DNA of 64,000 nucleotides from Agapetus fuscipes (lineage: Eukaryota > Arthropoda > Insecta > Trichoptera > Glossosomatidae), in assembly GCA_951799405.1 (NCBI GenBank), contig OX637345.1, positions 13,330,001-13,394,000 on the forward strand. The letters run 5' to 3'. Position 1 is the first letter of the stretch, and every line of letters starts with the position of its first letter. The notes beneath the pieces were generated by a model. The model searched no databases. It was given only the letters and a program-made list of their open reading frames with translations, and was not told the DNA's origin. Position numbers and translations under genes: made by a program. Of the stretch, positions 23,130-33,533 are shown piece by piece.

Positions 23130-23372
23130 CTTGATTGAGGACCAATGTTGGAAGAGCCCGGGCCAACATGTTGACCTGGGGATTTCTGGGACGGGAGGAC
23201 TCTACACTATGTGAGTGTGGAGCTCAGCAAACTATGGAGCACCTGCGGTGTTGTCCCTCCTGTCCGACAAGCTGCTCCATGGATGATCTCTTTGCGGGAA
23301 ACCAAAGAGCTGTAGACATTGCTCGTTACTGGGCCAATACGGTGTGAAGCTGACACGAAGAAGAAGAAGACT
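23130..23372 (+). mobile_element. LINE C-terminal fragment with CCHC-like motif
   Basis: The open frame reads TNVGRARANMLTWGF, then CECGAQQTMEHLRCCPSCP, then AVDIARYWANTV and a stop. C-x-C-G...Q-T-x-x-H-L-x-x-C-P is a zinc-knuckle-like motif near the end of several LINE proteins. A GAAGAAGAAGAAG tail follows. A related fragment lies at 47208-47508. Confidence 0.75.
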
Positions 23373-23764
23373 AGCAAACTCATGAAATTTTACGCTTACA
23401 CATGCTGAATGTGTCGATAAATTAGAAAATCCAAATCCTAAATGAACGTACATAACGCTGAAGCACTTGCGGTCTTTCCCTGAAACAGGGGTGGCTTCGG
23501 AAAAACTGAACCATTTAAATACAGAATGAGTGGTTGGTCTCACATAACCCCATTATTTAAACCAGTTTTTTTGGTCCATAATCTATATGAATAATTTTGA
23601 CGTAAATTCAAATGCCATAGACGCATTTTGCTTCATAATGATTTGAGAGTCTATGGTTTTGTAATATGACGAAATAGCGGTGTGGTAGCTAAAGGTAAAT
23701 GGCCTCTTTCGCAATATGCCATAAGGGCCACGTTACCTTGACTGCAATGTGCATTCTAAATTAC

Positions 23765-24105
23765 TATCATCATCATCATAATCATCATGAAAATCCAGGA
23801 TGAACCACTGTTTGTATGACGCCCTTCTTCTCCAGTTCCATACTCACAATGTATGACAATCCACCACCACTCCGTACAGACACCTTGCCCTGTGTGTGTC
23901 CTGACCTCCTTCATCAACCACTGTTTGTATGACGCCCTTCTTCTCCAGTTCCATACTCACAATGTATGACAATCCACCACCACTCCGTACAGACACCTTG
24001 CCCTGTGTGTGTCCTGACCTCCTTCATCAACCACTGTTTGTATGACGCCCTTCATTCCCAGTTCCATACTGACAATCCACCACCACTCTGTACAGACACC
24101 TTGCA
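23765..24105 (-). repeat. 113-bp minisatellite derived from a LINE 3' end, ~2.7 copies
   Basis: The word CCACTGTTTGTATGACGCCC recurs at 23805, 23918 and 24031, exactly 113 bases apart. The array abuts an ATCATC run (23767-23789), which on the minus strand is an ATG-type LINE tail. The minus-strand unit contains GTGGTTGATGAAGGAGGTCA, readable as W-L-M-K-E-V-R-T-H, the LINE C-terminal block also present at 16741-16959. The LINE origin is an inference. Confidence 0.75.
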
Positions 24106-24678
24106 ATTATTGCCATTCTTGAAGCAAAAAATGGTTTTTCCAACTTAGGTAGTCGTCCTTACGTCAATCTTTTTAACAGACGTTACTTTTCCTGTTCTCG
24201 AATATTCCAAATATTATATTTTTGGCAGATTTTCCTTTATTTAATTGCCAAATATGTATTTTTTTGCTTGTTTCTGTCTTGGCTTGGTAGCTCCATCCTC
24301 TACCACAACGAGTGAATCTGCCTGTTTTATAATTTGCATGAGACAGTAAATAAAATGTTTGACTCATAGATTTTTGTGATTCAGAAAGAGTACTTTGTTA
24401 CGTTATTACGCAATGATAAAGTTTTATGAGTCATGACTCATTTCATCACAATATTATACTCATGAGTAAAAGATAATTTAAATGGGTCGCACTTGAGTAA
24501 AAAAATAAATTAATTCAATACGTAGTTTTTCTTTAAAATACTTGGATCTTAAAAATGATACAACATTTTTGATTACTGATGTATGAACAACGTTTTGATG
24601 AGTAAACAGGTTTCGTAAGCTTCGTTGTTTGTTTTTTCAATTTGTATCGTATTACAAAATAAAGGACGACGAAAAAAA
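24106..24678. other. AT-rich DNA, nothing recognised
   Basis: No supported feature. Confidence 0.4.
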
Positions 24679-24935
24679 ACGCAACTAAGCTACACATATA
24701 GTGTAACGTCTTGCCTGCGTTATCCCCGAAGGAGTCGCATGTGGCGCTTCGGGACCTATTTATTTTTACAGGTAAGGGGGCCGGCCTCACACCAACCACT
24801 TTCAGTTGAAGTGGGAGTTTCCCAGCTCCCGGGGGGGCTGGTTCTCATTTCTTGTGAAGGCTGAGTAAACCTTTGAGATCGAACCCTTGCTCTCGGCATG
24901 GAATGCAAGCATTCTACCAATTGATCTATCGACCT
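24679..24935 (-). mobile_element. SINE-A copy with internal deletion
   Basis: The minus strand has the tRNA-like head, the GAGCTGGGAAACTCCC block, GTTATCC and the TACACTATATGTGTAGC stem-loop with TTGCGTT tail. The segment between the B-box and GGTTTACTCAGCC is deleted. It ends directly against a SINE-B copy. Confidence 0.8.
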
Positions 24936-24937
24936 TT

Positions 24938-25172
24938 TTACGAGCTTGATCGTCGTCGCTACAAAGCACCAATTCTCAAGCAAGGCCCAGTTGCTGTAAG
25001 ACTGGATGGACCTTTGGTGACCGGTCATTGGTAAAGGTTTTATGAATTTTTCAACCCAGCGAAGAGCAAATTTGAAAATATAAATGGTATATTCTTTGTG
25101 CTCCGCCGGGAATCGAACCCACAACCTTCCCATTCAGAATCCAAAGTGCTACCACTGAACCACGGACCGGTC
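24938..25172 (-). mobile_element. SINE-B copy
   Basis: The minus strand starts GACCGGTCCGTGGTTCAGTG with B-box GGGTTCGATTCCCGGC, then TTTGCTCTTCGCTGGG and CCTTTACCAATGACCGG. It breaks at AAGCTCG, where SINE-A begins. Both SINEs point the same way. Confidence 0.85.
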
Positions 25173-25600
25173 TACAAAGAAATCATTTCCCCTCATTTTT
25201 TATTAATTTAACTCATTTTCTACAAAAAAGTATGTAGGTTTCCTTTGATTTAAGATGAAATACTTCAAAACAATGAAAACGGGTAAAAATCGTTTGATGC
25301 TCTTTTGTGTCCTTAATTTAGTATTTGTAATTTATATAAAATAATTTCCTGGAATCGTTTGGGATAAAATTGAAACAAAAATGGTATGACTCATGAAATT
25401 CGCGAGATTTTTTTTGGCGCCAATCTGCAGGCCCGGAAAAAAACAATCCTATCTAGATAATGTATTGTTCCTAGTAATCATTTTAACCAATTGCAATTTT
25501 TTTCTTAGTATTACCACATCACCGGATATCCAAATTGTATAGAAAAAAAATGCGTACAAATTTAATCCATTTGGGTACACATAACTTGTATGTTTATCTT
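25173..25600. other. AT-rich DNA, nothing recognised
   Basis: No supported feature. Confidence 0.4.
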
Positions 25601-25690
25601 CTTCTTCTTCTGTTTCAATCCTAGGATTGGTTTGCAGCAATATCTTTTATTCTTGTTCTCCATTCCTCCCTGTCGTTTATATGAGGAATT
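25601..25690 (-). mobile_element. LINE C-terminal fragment with GAA tail
   Basis: The minus strand reads INDREEWRTRIKDIAANQS and a stop, then a GAAGAAGAAGA tail. It lies beside the 130-bp satellite array, which carries a comparable D-R-E-S-W-R block. Confidence 0.7.
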
Positions 25691-25711
25691 AAATAAGTCA
25701 TTTGGCATGAC

Positions 25712-26022
25712 ACTGAAGTCCTAGGTGTTAGTAGAACATGGACTGAGGCTGCACAAGACAGAGAGTCCTGGAGGATGGCGGTGAGACTACAAGGCGATAG
25801 TGACACCAAGAAAGTAAATAAGTGACCACATTACACAATACACATGCCGCTGAAGTCCTTGGTGTCAGTGGACCATGGACTGAGGCTGCACAAGACAGAG
25901 AGTCCTGGAGGATGGTCGTGAGACTACAAGGTGATAGTGACACCAAGAAAGTAAATTAGTGACAACATGACGCTGTAGTCCGAGGTGTTAGTAGACCGTG
26001 GACTGAGGCTGCACAAAACAAA
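25712..26022 (-). repeat. 130-bp satellite family, diverged array, ~2.3 copies
   Basis: Same unit as 42181-42851 and, inverted, 39495-40041. GACTGAGGCTGCACAA recurs at about 25741, 25878 and 26001, so periods here are uneven (137 and 123). The sense of the LINE-like peptide (see 42181) is on the plus strand; the listed strand follows the neighbouring LINE tail only. Confidence 0.75.
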
Positions 26023-27003
26023 AGTTATAACTCAAATCAAGACGTACTTACGAATTTTCATTGAACTATAGAATTAGCGCTTTTTTTGGATGGAAATCAG
26101 GAACACATTTTACCATACTTTTGAGAGTATACTTACTAAAATTTTAAGCTAAAACTCATACTAAGGAGTTAAGGTAATGAAGGGACACAAAGGTAAGTAC
26201 AGTAAAAAGTAGACAATGGAATGCCGTGATGATTCTCTGAATATAATTTTCCTTGTTGTTTTTATTTATTTATTTATAGCACAAGACAAAGTGTAGAAAA
26301 TTCAAAACCTTGGTTTCGCGAATGCTCGGCGTTTCCGTGGTAGAAGTGTCCAATCACGATGACAGCGCCACCAACTTATTATACTGTTTCCGTGTTTTAA
26401 TGATAATAAGTATTAACGATTTAATTATTGCTGTATACCGTAAAGAAAAACAACGAGATGCAACGATTATGTAAAAAAAATATCAATGCAAAAATATGCG
26501 CATGCTTTATATGCAATCTGACCTGTGTAAACATTGCAGTTTAGCTGTATTACAACCGCTATTACACTAGGGTTGGCCAGTATCTCTGAAGATACATCAT
26601 CATATCGGTCTGTCCTTTCACACTCCTTTCATATTTCCTTTGTTCATGACAATCCCTTTTTTTCACACTCTGAAGATTCCAGTCATTTTCACTCAAAAAG
26701 TAAAAAACAAATACATGTTTTTTTTTTAATTAATAGATAAAAAAGTAAATAAATAAGTACAAATTCGACGAAAAAAATTGCTGCGGTTTTTAAAACTATT
26801 TTTTTTTTAAATTACATATTAAAGCTTTGTTCTGTGGTAGGTTTTTTTGGGTGCGTGGGATTTTCTATGAAAAACCATCGTGCCAATTTTTTCCTCCCAA
26901 AGGTCATTGCCCATTTGTTTTTGTTTTAAATTACAATGTTTCAGATTCAAACATTTTATTGTAGAAAAAAAAAATACTCAAATACAAAGAATGTTCTCAA
27001 GAT
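26023..27003. other. AT-rich DNA, nothing recognised
   Basis: No supported feature. A CATCATC-rich stretch at about 26580-26680 could be old LINE sequence, but I could not show it. Confidence 0.35.
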
Positions 27004-27243
27004 GATAGACTCACTCACACCGTAGCTTATGAGATGACAATTGGTCAACGTCCAGCTGGAAGACCACATAAAAGTCTGTGAAATAGAGGACATAGTAAGA
27101 TGAGAGACCATGTCTCCAGAATGAGCCATGATAGACTCACTCACACCGTAGCTTATGAGATGACAATTGGTCAACGTCCAGCTGGAAGGCCACATAAAAG
27201 TCTGTGAAATAGAGGACATATTAAGATGAGAGACCATGCCTTA
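27004..27243 (+). repeat. 126-bp tandem duplication of a LINE C-terminal motif
   Basis: GATAGACTCACTCACACCGT recurs at 27004 and 27130, a 126-base period (42 codons). On the plus strand each unit reads, apart from one in-frame stop, DRLTHTVAYEMTIGQRPAGR then GHSKMRDHVSRM or a near copy. R-L ... G-x-R-P-x-G-R-P and G-H-x-x-R-M are the hallmark of LINE C-termini. The minus-strand frame is also open throughout, by symmetry of the period. Confidence 0.75.
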
Positions 27244-28102
27244 AGAATAAACCAGTCAGCTTTTTAAAATTAGAACAGAATAGAATATTGATTCCATTTT
27301 CAAAAAAATAGAACAACATGTTTTGAATGGGCTACGTGTTTGTCGATGCGTAGATATTACGTAATATTAAGTGTAAATAATAAAAGTGGGGAAAATAATG
27401 TAAGCGCTCCTATCTGCACACTATTAATAAATATGTTTACCTAAAGATGTCTCTGTTTATTAAATTATTACTTACATAACAAATTAATGTCAATAAACAA
27501 TATTATTATGAATAAAACTGTGATTAATGTGAAGCAACAAAATCAAATCAGATTATCATGGCTATCATACATATTTTTGCGACTGTAACGTCATTTTCAC
27601 TCGGAACGGTTAGCCGGATCAGAAGTTTAGTAGTGTACGGGATGTATGAAAGCTTTCACCCGGTTTTCCGGCGATCCCATACATTTCGCTGAGGAAATAA
27701 TAGACAAACCGGACCGAAATAACAGTGTTTGAATTTTCCTCTGTCGACATTTCGCCGAGGGTGGCCAGAACCTCTTTCAATTTATTAAAATCCATATAAT
27801 TTTCCATACATTTCCTTCGTTTACATTCATTGTACTTTTTTTCACAACCAAACAGATCTAACCAGGCCATACTTTTTTTTAGTATTCCCTTCCCTTTTTT
27901 TCTACGCACATTTAAGGTTGTTCTTTCTCGCTCAACGCTAAGAAAAAAGGACTCCTGTGGATTCTGGTTAAGGGGGCTGATGAAACGTAAAGAAAACACA
28001 AAAACGTATTTTCACGATTTGTATGAGATTGATAAATTTCAATTGAATCATTTGTTGTCTACCTTTGCCTCTCTATGGCCTGCTCGTTTAAGGTTAAAAG
28101 AA
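27244..28102. other. Unexplained DNA with a 126-codon minus-strand frame
   Basis: A frame on the minus strand at 27619-27999 reads without a stop, but I recognise no domain. It holds a lysine- and cysteine-rich stretch (KKYNECKRRKCMENYMDF). It may be an exon, a LINE remnant or chance. Confidence 0.3.
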
Positions 28103-28373
28103 ATATCGTCCCTCCAGTGCTTGTTTTGCTTATCTTCCATTTGATTCAAAGATGACCTTATCAATGAAATTGTCTTAATAATAACATTCTACACAATCTG
28201 AGCTAAGAAAAAAAACGTTAACACATAATGTGAGAGTTGTTTTAATTACTTTAAAAATCAATTTCCAGTTTTTATAAGACACCTTCGTCCAGCACACACA
28301 CACAAACATTGCTTATGTGAAAATAATGACCTCTAATGGGCATAAGCCAAACAAGCACTAAGGGGACGATATT
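28103..28373. mobile_element. TIR element (M3), MITE-like, complete
   Basis: The left end reads TCGTCCCTCCAGTGCTTGTT and the right end is its imperfect inverse (AACAAGCACTAAGGGGACGA), giving TIRs of about 30 bp. The internal sequence has no coding capacity. A second copy with only the left end is at 51707-51876. Confidence 0.75.
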
Positions 28374-28671
28374 CTATCTATCGTTTTGTTAATCTGTTCA
28401 TTTTGAAACTCCATAGATGTTTTCATAATGTCTTTATAACGTAGTTATGCTATTTTTTACGGTATAGGTAGCTGTACAAATGGCTGACAGATTTTTTCAT
28501 TGCGGTTTCAAAGAATAAATCGAATTATAAATAAAATCCATGACTCATCCCACGTTTATGTGTAATTTTGTGTCAAGTCTAGACACCGTACTATGTACTT
28601 ATTAATTAATTATAAACATTATAATTAAATAATAAATTTATAATATAAGTACCTAGCAAAGATTTGACCAA

Positions 28672-28762
28672 TTCGGAGTCTAGTGGTGAGCGCTTCGGAC
28701 TAGAAAGTCGTGGGTTCGATTCCCGGCAGAGCACAAAATACATATAATTTATATTTTCAAAT
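28672..28762 (+). mobile_element. SINE-B head fragment
   Basis: A-box GAGTCTAGTGGTGAGCGC and B-box GGGTTCGATTCCCGGC, followed by AGAGCACAAAA. Truncated after the first body segment (TATATTTTCAAAT). Confidence 0.7.
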
Positions 28763-28934
28763 ATCAACGTTTAGGATTCACATTTAATGAAAGTTAGCAC
28801 GTGCAAGTCTGAGCTTACACATGCTGCATGTTTATTTTCAAAATCAAACCTTTCAATAGACATAAAATCTGCAATACAAACTTCACCCTTTCATAAAACA
28901 AGGATGGCATTGGAAAAAGTGTCGAATAATCGAT

Positions 28935-29112
28935 GCTATGGTAGGGCGAGTAAATACGGTGATTATGACTGGCGTGTATGAACTAAAAACAACGCCGGTT
29001 CGATTCCCGTCAAAAGTATTGATACAGCTATGACCCAGATTTATCAGATGTCTTTGTTTAATTGGTTAATTAGTAAAATAAAATTGCTATATGAAACCAG
29101 TCAAAAGATAAT
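28935..29112 (+). mobile_element. SINE-F copy
   Basis: The B-box CCGGTTCGATTCCCGTC is preceded by GACTGGCGTGTATG, the degraded A-box side. The TTATCAGATGTCTTTG and AATTGGTTAATTAG body matches the copy at 3950-4090. Confidence 0.6.
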
Positions 29113-30858
29113 ATAGTGAATTGTATTTCTCTGCATGAATTTAATTGAAAAAAAAATCAATGTCAATCTTTCAACAACCATTTAAGGAATAATAGTAATA
29201 AATATTGACACCAAATAAATTATAACCAAAATTTCAGAAAAAAAAAAGTTTTTGTTCGCTTATTATTTACATAAATATGGGACTGGATGATTTTGAGTAT
29301 TAAAAATGACCATCTGCATACTGTTAAGAGAGTTAAAACGGTTAAATGTCTCTCCTGAATATATTCTAAATTTCCTACTTTGATATATATTCGCAGTGTT
29401 ATTGTTGACTATCAAAAACAATGTAGCAAATAATATTAAGAAATTGTTATTGTTTTGACTTCAGCAGGACAAAGTATTTTTACATGTTATGCAATCAGAT
29501 TTGTCGCACCGATAATAATAATAATAATAAAATTGGCAACAAAGTGTACAAAAAATAAAAAACATAATATAAATTATGAAGACAAAATAATAATTATACA
29601 TTTATGTAAGTAGGTACATGACGATGTTGAATAAATTCCAAGAATTTGAAACACAAAGAAAATTATGCTCCAACTACGTGGTATTTTTATTGTTTTTCTT
29701 GGAATTTTGCATTTAAAAAAATCCATTTATTTAAAACATTTTAGGTTGTTGATCAGTCAATGCATTTTCAATTGCGAAAATCTTGTTAACATTTTTTTTT
29801 TTCAAAATCAATGTTCCTTCATTGAAGTTAATTTAATTTAATTTTTAAAATGAACTTGAAAATTTAAATAATATTTTTGAAAAAAAATTTTTTTGTTGAC
29901 AATGCAAGATGTACATACTTTTTATAAATGTATTCAACAAATGAAATGTATTGTTTTTTTTTTTTTTGTTTTTTTTTTGTTTTTTTTTTTTTTAAGAAGT
30001 GTATAAAAATAAAGACGGCAGCTCACCTCTTCTGAAAATGAAGAATCCGAAAAATCAAAACTCTCCAACATTCACGTGTGATGCCGGCTTTAGAATCCCA
30101 CAGTGCATCACTTGGAAAATGTAAACAGCGAGTAAAATCCAAAATCCGAATCTTCAAGAAAACTTCACTTCAAATCCAAAACGTTTCAGTCACAATGTTT
30201 TATTGTTTCCACAAAAATATCTTTAAATTCACAGTTTTTGTTTATTCACAATTTTTCTTCAAACTCCACACTAAGTTTTTCACAAATTTTCACAACGTAT
30301 CCAAATCCAGAAAACACACTATAAATCCATAAAAAAAGTTTTTTATTTTTTATTTTCACAAAAGTGGGTTAAATTGAATAATTTGAAATGTTACAAAATA
30401 TTCAAAACAATGCAATCGACTTTGTTTTTAGTTGCAAAGTGTTAAAGTACACGTCCGTTCGCTTCAGAGTGCCACGAAAGAATGAGGTAGGCAAAGTTTC
30501 AAAGAATGAGTCCAAATTTGCGGCAATATTTTTTTTTTACAATACGACGAAGTTTAATTTTGCGTAGTATGTGATATCACGTGACGCGCCCGCTCCTGGC
30601 GAGTGTTAAACTGCGACTGGCGAAACGTTCTACGAAGTACGATGAGTTTGATGGAAGCATTTTCCATTTTGTAGTACAATCACACTGCGAGCTTTGCTGT
30701 CTGGATTACTGGGTGTTGTGCAATAAGTATCACTACGCTTTTTTCATTGAAATAAAACATTTTATCGATTCACGGTTTGAATACAAATTAAAAATATTGG
30801 TCCTATAGTAATGTTTTACTTTAAAAAAATTACGAAAAAGTTTGAAGTTTTCTTATTT
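29113..30858. other. AT-rich DNA with poly(T) and AAT runs
   Basis: An (AAT)n run at about 29512-29529 and T-rich homopolymer blocks at about 29952-29993 are present. A GC-richer patch lies at about 30440-30650. No gene, shared repeat or RNA recognised. Confidence 0.4.
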
Positions 30859-31144
30859 GGGGCTGTTCATATATTACGTCATTCGCATTAAGGGGGGGGG
30901 GAGTCTGGTCTGCGGATGATGGAAAGTGATGTACGAGTACCAAAAGTGACGTCGTTATTGTAAATACCAATTTCTACCAAATATACAAAATACTATGTAA
31001 GTAATATAACATTATTAATTATTAAGCTCATCCATTATTACAGCAAGAGGGGGGGGGGTCCATTAGGTAATGACTATAGGATGATTGTAAGGGGGGGGGG
31101 GTCGAAAATCAGCCAAAATCGATGACGTAATTTATGGAGGCCCC
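30859..31144. mobile_element. MITE-like element with three G-runs (M4)
   Basis: The ends are GGGGCTGTTCATATATTACG and its imperfect inverse (TGACGTAATTTATGGAGGCC then CC), TIRs of about 24 bp. Runs of 10, 10 and 11 G lie at 30892-30901, 31049-31058 and 31091-31101. Elements with GGGGC...ATTACGT ends are familiar in arthropod genomes. No clear target duplication. Confidence 0.65.
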
Positions 31145-31873
31145 TTTTCAAACTTAATCAGAAATAGGATTATTGATGACTTTATTAATATTGAGAGTTT
31201 AATAACAATAAGATGTGTTATCGACATTTCCATCGATAGAATGAAATTATATTTTGCAGTTTTAAAAGGTACAATAAACTTCATTCTCTTTTCACTTCAA
31301 TTTTTTTATGTCTGATTTGCATACAAGTTAATTCTTTTTAATTTATTTGAAATACCAATTGCTTACCAAATGGACTATATTTTGAAAAAAATCTCTCAAA
31401 ACGTTTTAATTTGTTGAAAATAGCTGGTTGATTGTTTGTTTACAATCGATTTATATGGTAATGTGGAACTATTTATTCAGCCTCTCTGTGTGATATGCGG
31501 CCGCCGTAACTCTTCAATGTGTTGGTAGAAATTTCCCGTCTCTACGTTACGTAGACATTGTGGTTGTGTGTGTATGCGTGCGATCCTGACCATACTCTTT
31601 GACGGTCTTGTTGTGCGCAGACCGCACTGCGCACTGGAAAACTGCGCCGCCAGAGGAAAATAAAGAAAATGTCTGAATGCTTTCAGCGGCTCATTCGCGC
31701 GCCGGATGCGGAGCGCAACGGATGTTGGGGGGGATGTTGCACTTTCAAATCAAAACATCCGTTATTCAAACATCGATGTATTTAATTTTGTAATAAATTC
31801 TAATGCATTTCATATCGCACTTTCCTTACCAAGATAAATATCAAATACTTACATTTTTGTAAAACAATTCTTT
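31145..31873. other. Unexplained; CpG-rich patch at 31480-31740
   Basis: Around 31490-31735 the sequence is much richer in GC and CpG than its surroundings (GCGGCCGCC, GCGCGCCGG). It could be part of a promoter or first exon, but no open frame of note or splice evidence supports this. Confidence 0.3.
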
Positions 31874-31943
31874 GCGGGAGAATCCCTAGATTCTAGGGAC
31901 TCTAGGGGTCTATGACACTTGTTGCAGTGCCGCAGAGGTGTTT
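31874..31943 (-). mobile_element. LINE 3'-UTR scrap
   Basis: It matches the 3' part of the LINE at 55424-55833 (GACTCTAGGGGTCTATGACA, GTGCCGCAGAGGTGTT). A SINE-B piece follows at once. Confidence 0.6.
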
Positions 31944-32016
31944 TACAAGCTTGATCGTCGCTACAAAGCGCCAATACTTAAGCAAGACCCAGTTGCTGTA
32001 AAGCTGGATGGACAAT
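31944..32016 (-). mobile_element. SINE-B body fragment
   Basis: Only the middle is present (AGCTTGATCGTCGCTACAAA, then GCAAGACCCAGTTGCTG and GGATGGAC). No tRNA head. Confidence 0.65.
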
Positions 32017-32545
32017 TGAATTTCTTTCAAATTATTAAAAAAAAGAGATGAAAGCAAAATTCAATAAAAATTGCTTCTATTTATAAAATTACTTTTTAAA
32101 TTAAACACTTAATCAAATAAGGAAAAGAATTACTTTTTTTTTTTTTTTGAGTTTTGGCGCATTACTTTGTGCAGAATGCGTCACTGTGCTCGGCGCCTAA
32201 TTTCTATTAAAACGAAAATTCAAGCAAATAGGTAAATAAAAGAATTCACTTACATAATGCACAACACATATTTTTAGCACTGTGTGTCGCGTCGCATTTA
32301 GATGATAGCGTATTTGTTATTTTTTTATCGGAATTTTATTTATGATTTTGGCATTGCAGCGTAGAGGACACGATGTCATTGAACTTGGACGTAAAAAATA
32401 CGAACTTGTGCATTACGCAATACTACTAGTGAAAATGCCATCAGCACCGCGAGTATAGACTCGCTACTTTAACGACACAACAAAGTCATCGAGTGCATTA
32501 TTTTAAATTATGTAAACAAAAAAAATATTTTTAATTTTTTCAATG
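32017..32545. other. AT-rich DNA, nothing recognised
   Basis: No supported feature. Confidence 0.4.
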
Positions 32546-32679
32546 GCATTTTAGTCGTCGGTTGAGCCCATGCTTTGACAAACTAATGACACCTGAGCTG
32601 AAAGACTCATCACCATGGTCATTCTTACCTACCGAATTTTGTAATTTATGTATGTATAAAAAAATAAAAGAAGAGCTTG

Positions 32680-32760
32680 TATGAAGAAGGTTATGAGTTA
32701 TGACTGGAGGAAATGAAAGAAGTATGTAAGGATAGAAAGAAATGGCGGTTGTTCTGTAAT
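32680..32760 (+). mobile_element. LINE C-terminal scrap
   Basis: One frame reads LEEMKEVCKDRKKWR, the same family as 4962-5092 and 41425-41575. Confidence 0.55.
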
Positions 32761-32875
32761 GTTGGCGGCTAGGGTTTATTAAATTGAAATTGGTTTTATG
32801 TTTTAGTTTTTTTTGATGTCCATGTATGTATATATTATTATTTATTGATTTAAAAAATGTAATTTGTCATGTACA

Positions 32876-33143
32876 TTCCTTGACTTATAGGTTGGTATGC
32901 GGCTGACCACCCATACTGTAAAAAATGGTTCACTTTGCCAATGTCACCCCTGTTTCAGGGAAGGACGGCAAGAGTTGCAGGGTGTATGTCCATTTGAGAT
33001 TTGGTTTTTATGTTGTAGGTTCACATGCGGCATGTGTTAGCGCGAAATTATACATACTCGTACATGTCTGCTTGTGGAAATGCATTTAATATAAATCTTA
33101 AATGATGTATATCTTTGCAGCTTAGATTAGATTAGATTAGATT
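32876..33143 (+). mobile_element. Repeat C copy, full length
   Basis: It begins TTCCTTGACTTATAGGTTGG and ends CTTAGATTAGATTAGATTAG. It contains the three stem-loop cores CCCCTGTTTCAGGG, CACATGCGGCATGTG and TAGCGCGAAATTA. The (ATTAG)n end is microsatellite-like. It lies inside element E. Confidence 0.85.
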
Positions 33144-33290
33144 TATGAAGACAAATCAGCTGTTCACTTGTGGCCATCTTGGATTGACAGGTCTTCATAC
33201 AAATGCATCATTAGTTTGTCAAAGCGTGGGCTCAACCAACGACTAAAATGTCTAAGAATAGCCCCGTAAGTGGTCAGCCTCATTAATTCT

Positions 33291-33521
33291 GAGTTGCAAA
33301 GATACATAAAGACATATTTAAGTTCATATTAAATGCATTCCCATAAGAAGATACGCATAAGTTCGCGCTTACACATGCTGCATGTGGACTTACAATTCAA
33401 AAACCAAACCTCAAATGAACTTAAGCCTTGCAACTCTTGCGGGCCTTCCTTGAAACAGAGGCAAAGTGAACCATTTTTTAACAGTATGGGTGGTCAGCCT
33501 CATGCCAAGCTATAAGTCGAG
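33291..33521 (-). mobile_element. Repeat C copy
   Basis: Near full length: GAGTTGCAAAGATACATAAA to CTATAAGTCGAGG. It carries CACATGCTGCATGTG and TTCGCGCTTACAC. A deletion removes the GGGGTGACATT block. Confidence 0.8.
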
Positions 33522-33533
33522 GATATCTACAAT

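Larger units (their letters stand above)
32546..33263 (-). mobile_element. Element E, complete but interrupted
   Basis: The left part (32546-32640) and right part (33144-33263) together match the 52529-52752 copy in inverted order: TTGAGCCCATGCTTTGACAA at the left, GTTTGTCAAAGCGTGGGCTC at the right, and the GGCCATCTTGGATTGACAGG loop. The outer terminus is GGGGCTATTCTTAGACAT (inverted at about 33245-33263). About 500 bases, holding a LINE scrap and a full repeat C, interrupt it. Confidence 0.7.

Noticed and set aside
26956..27237. 93-codon minus-strand repeat protein
   Set aside because: It is the complement of the 126-bp LINE-derived tandem; the period is a multiple of three, so several frames are open. 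The motif match is on the plus strand.
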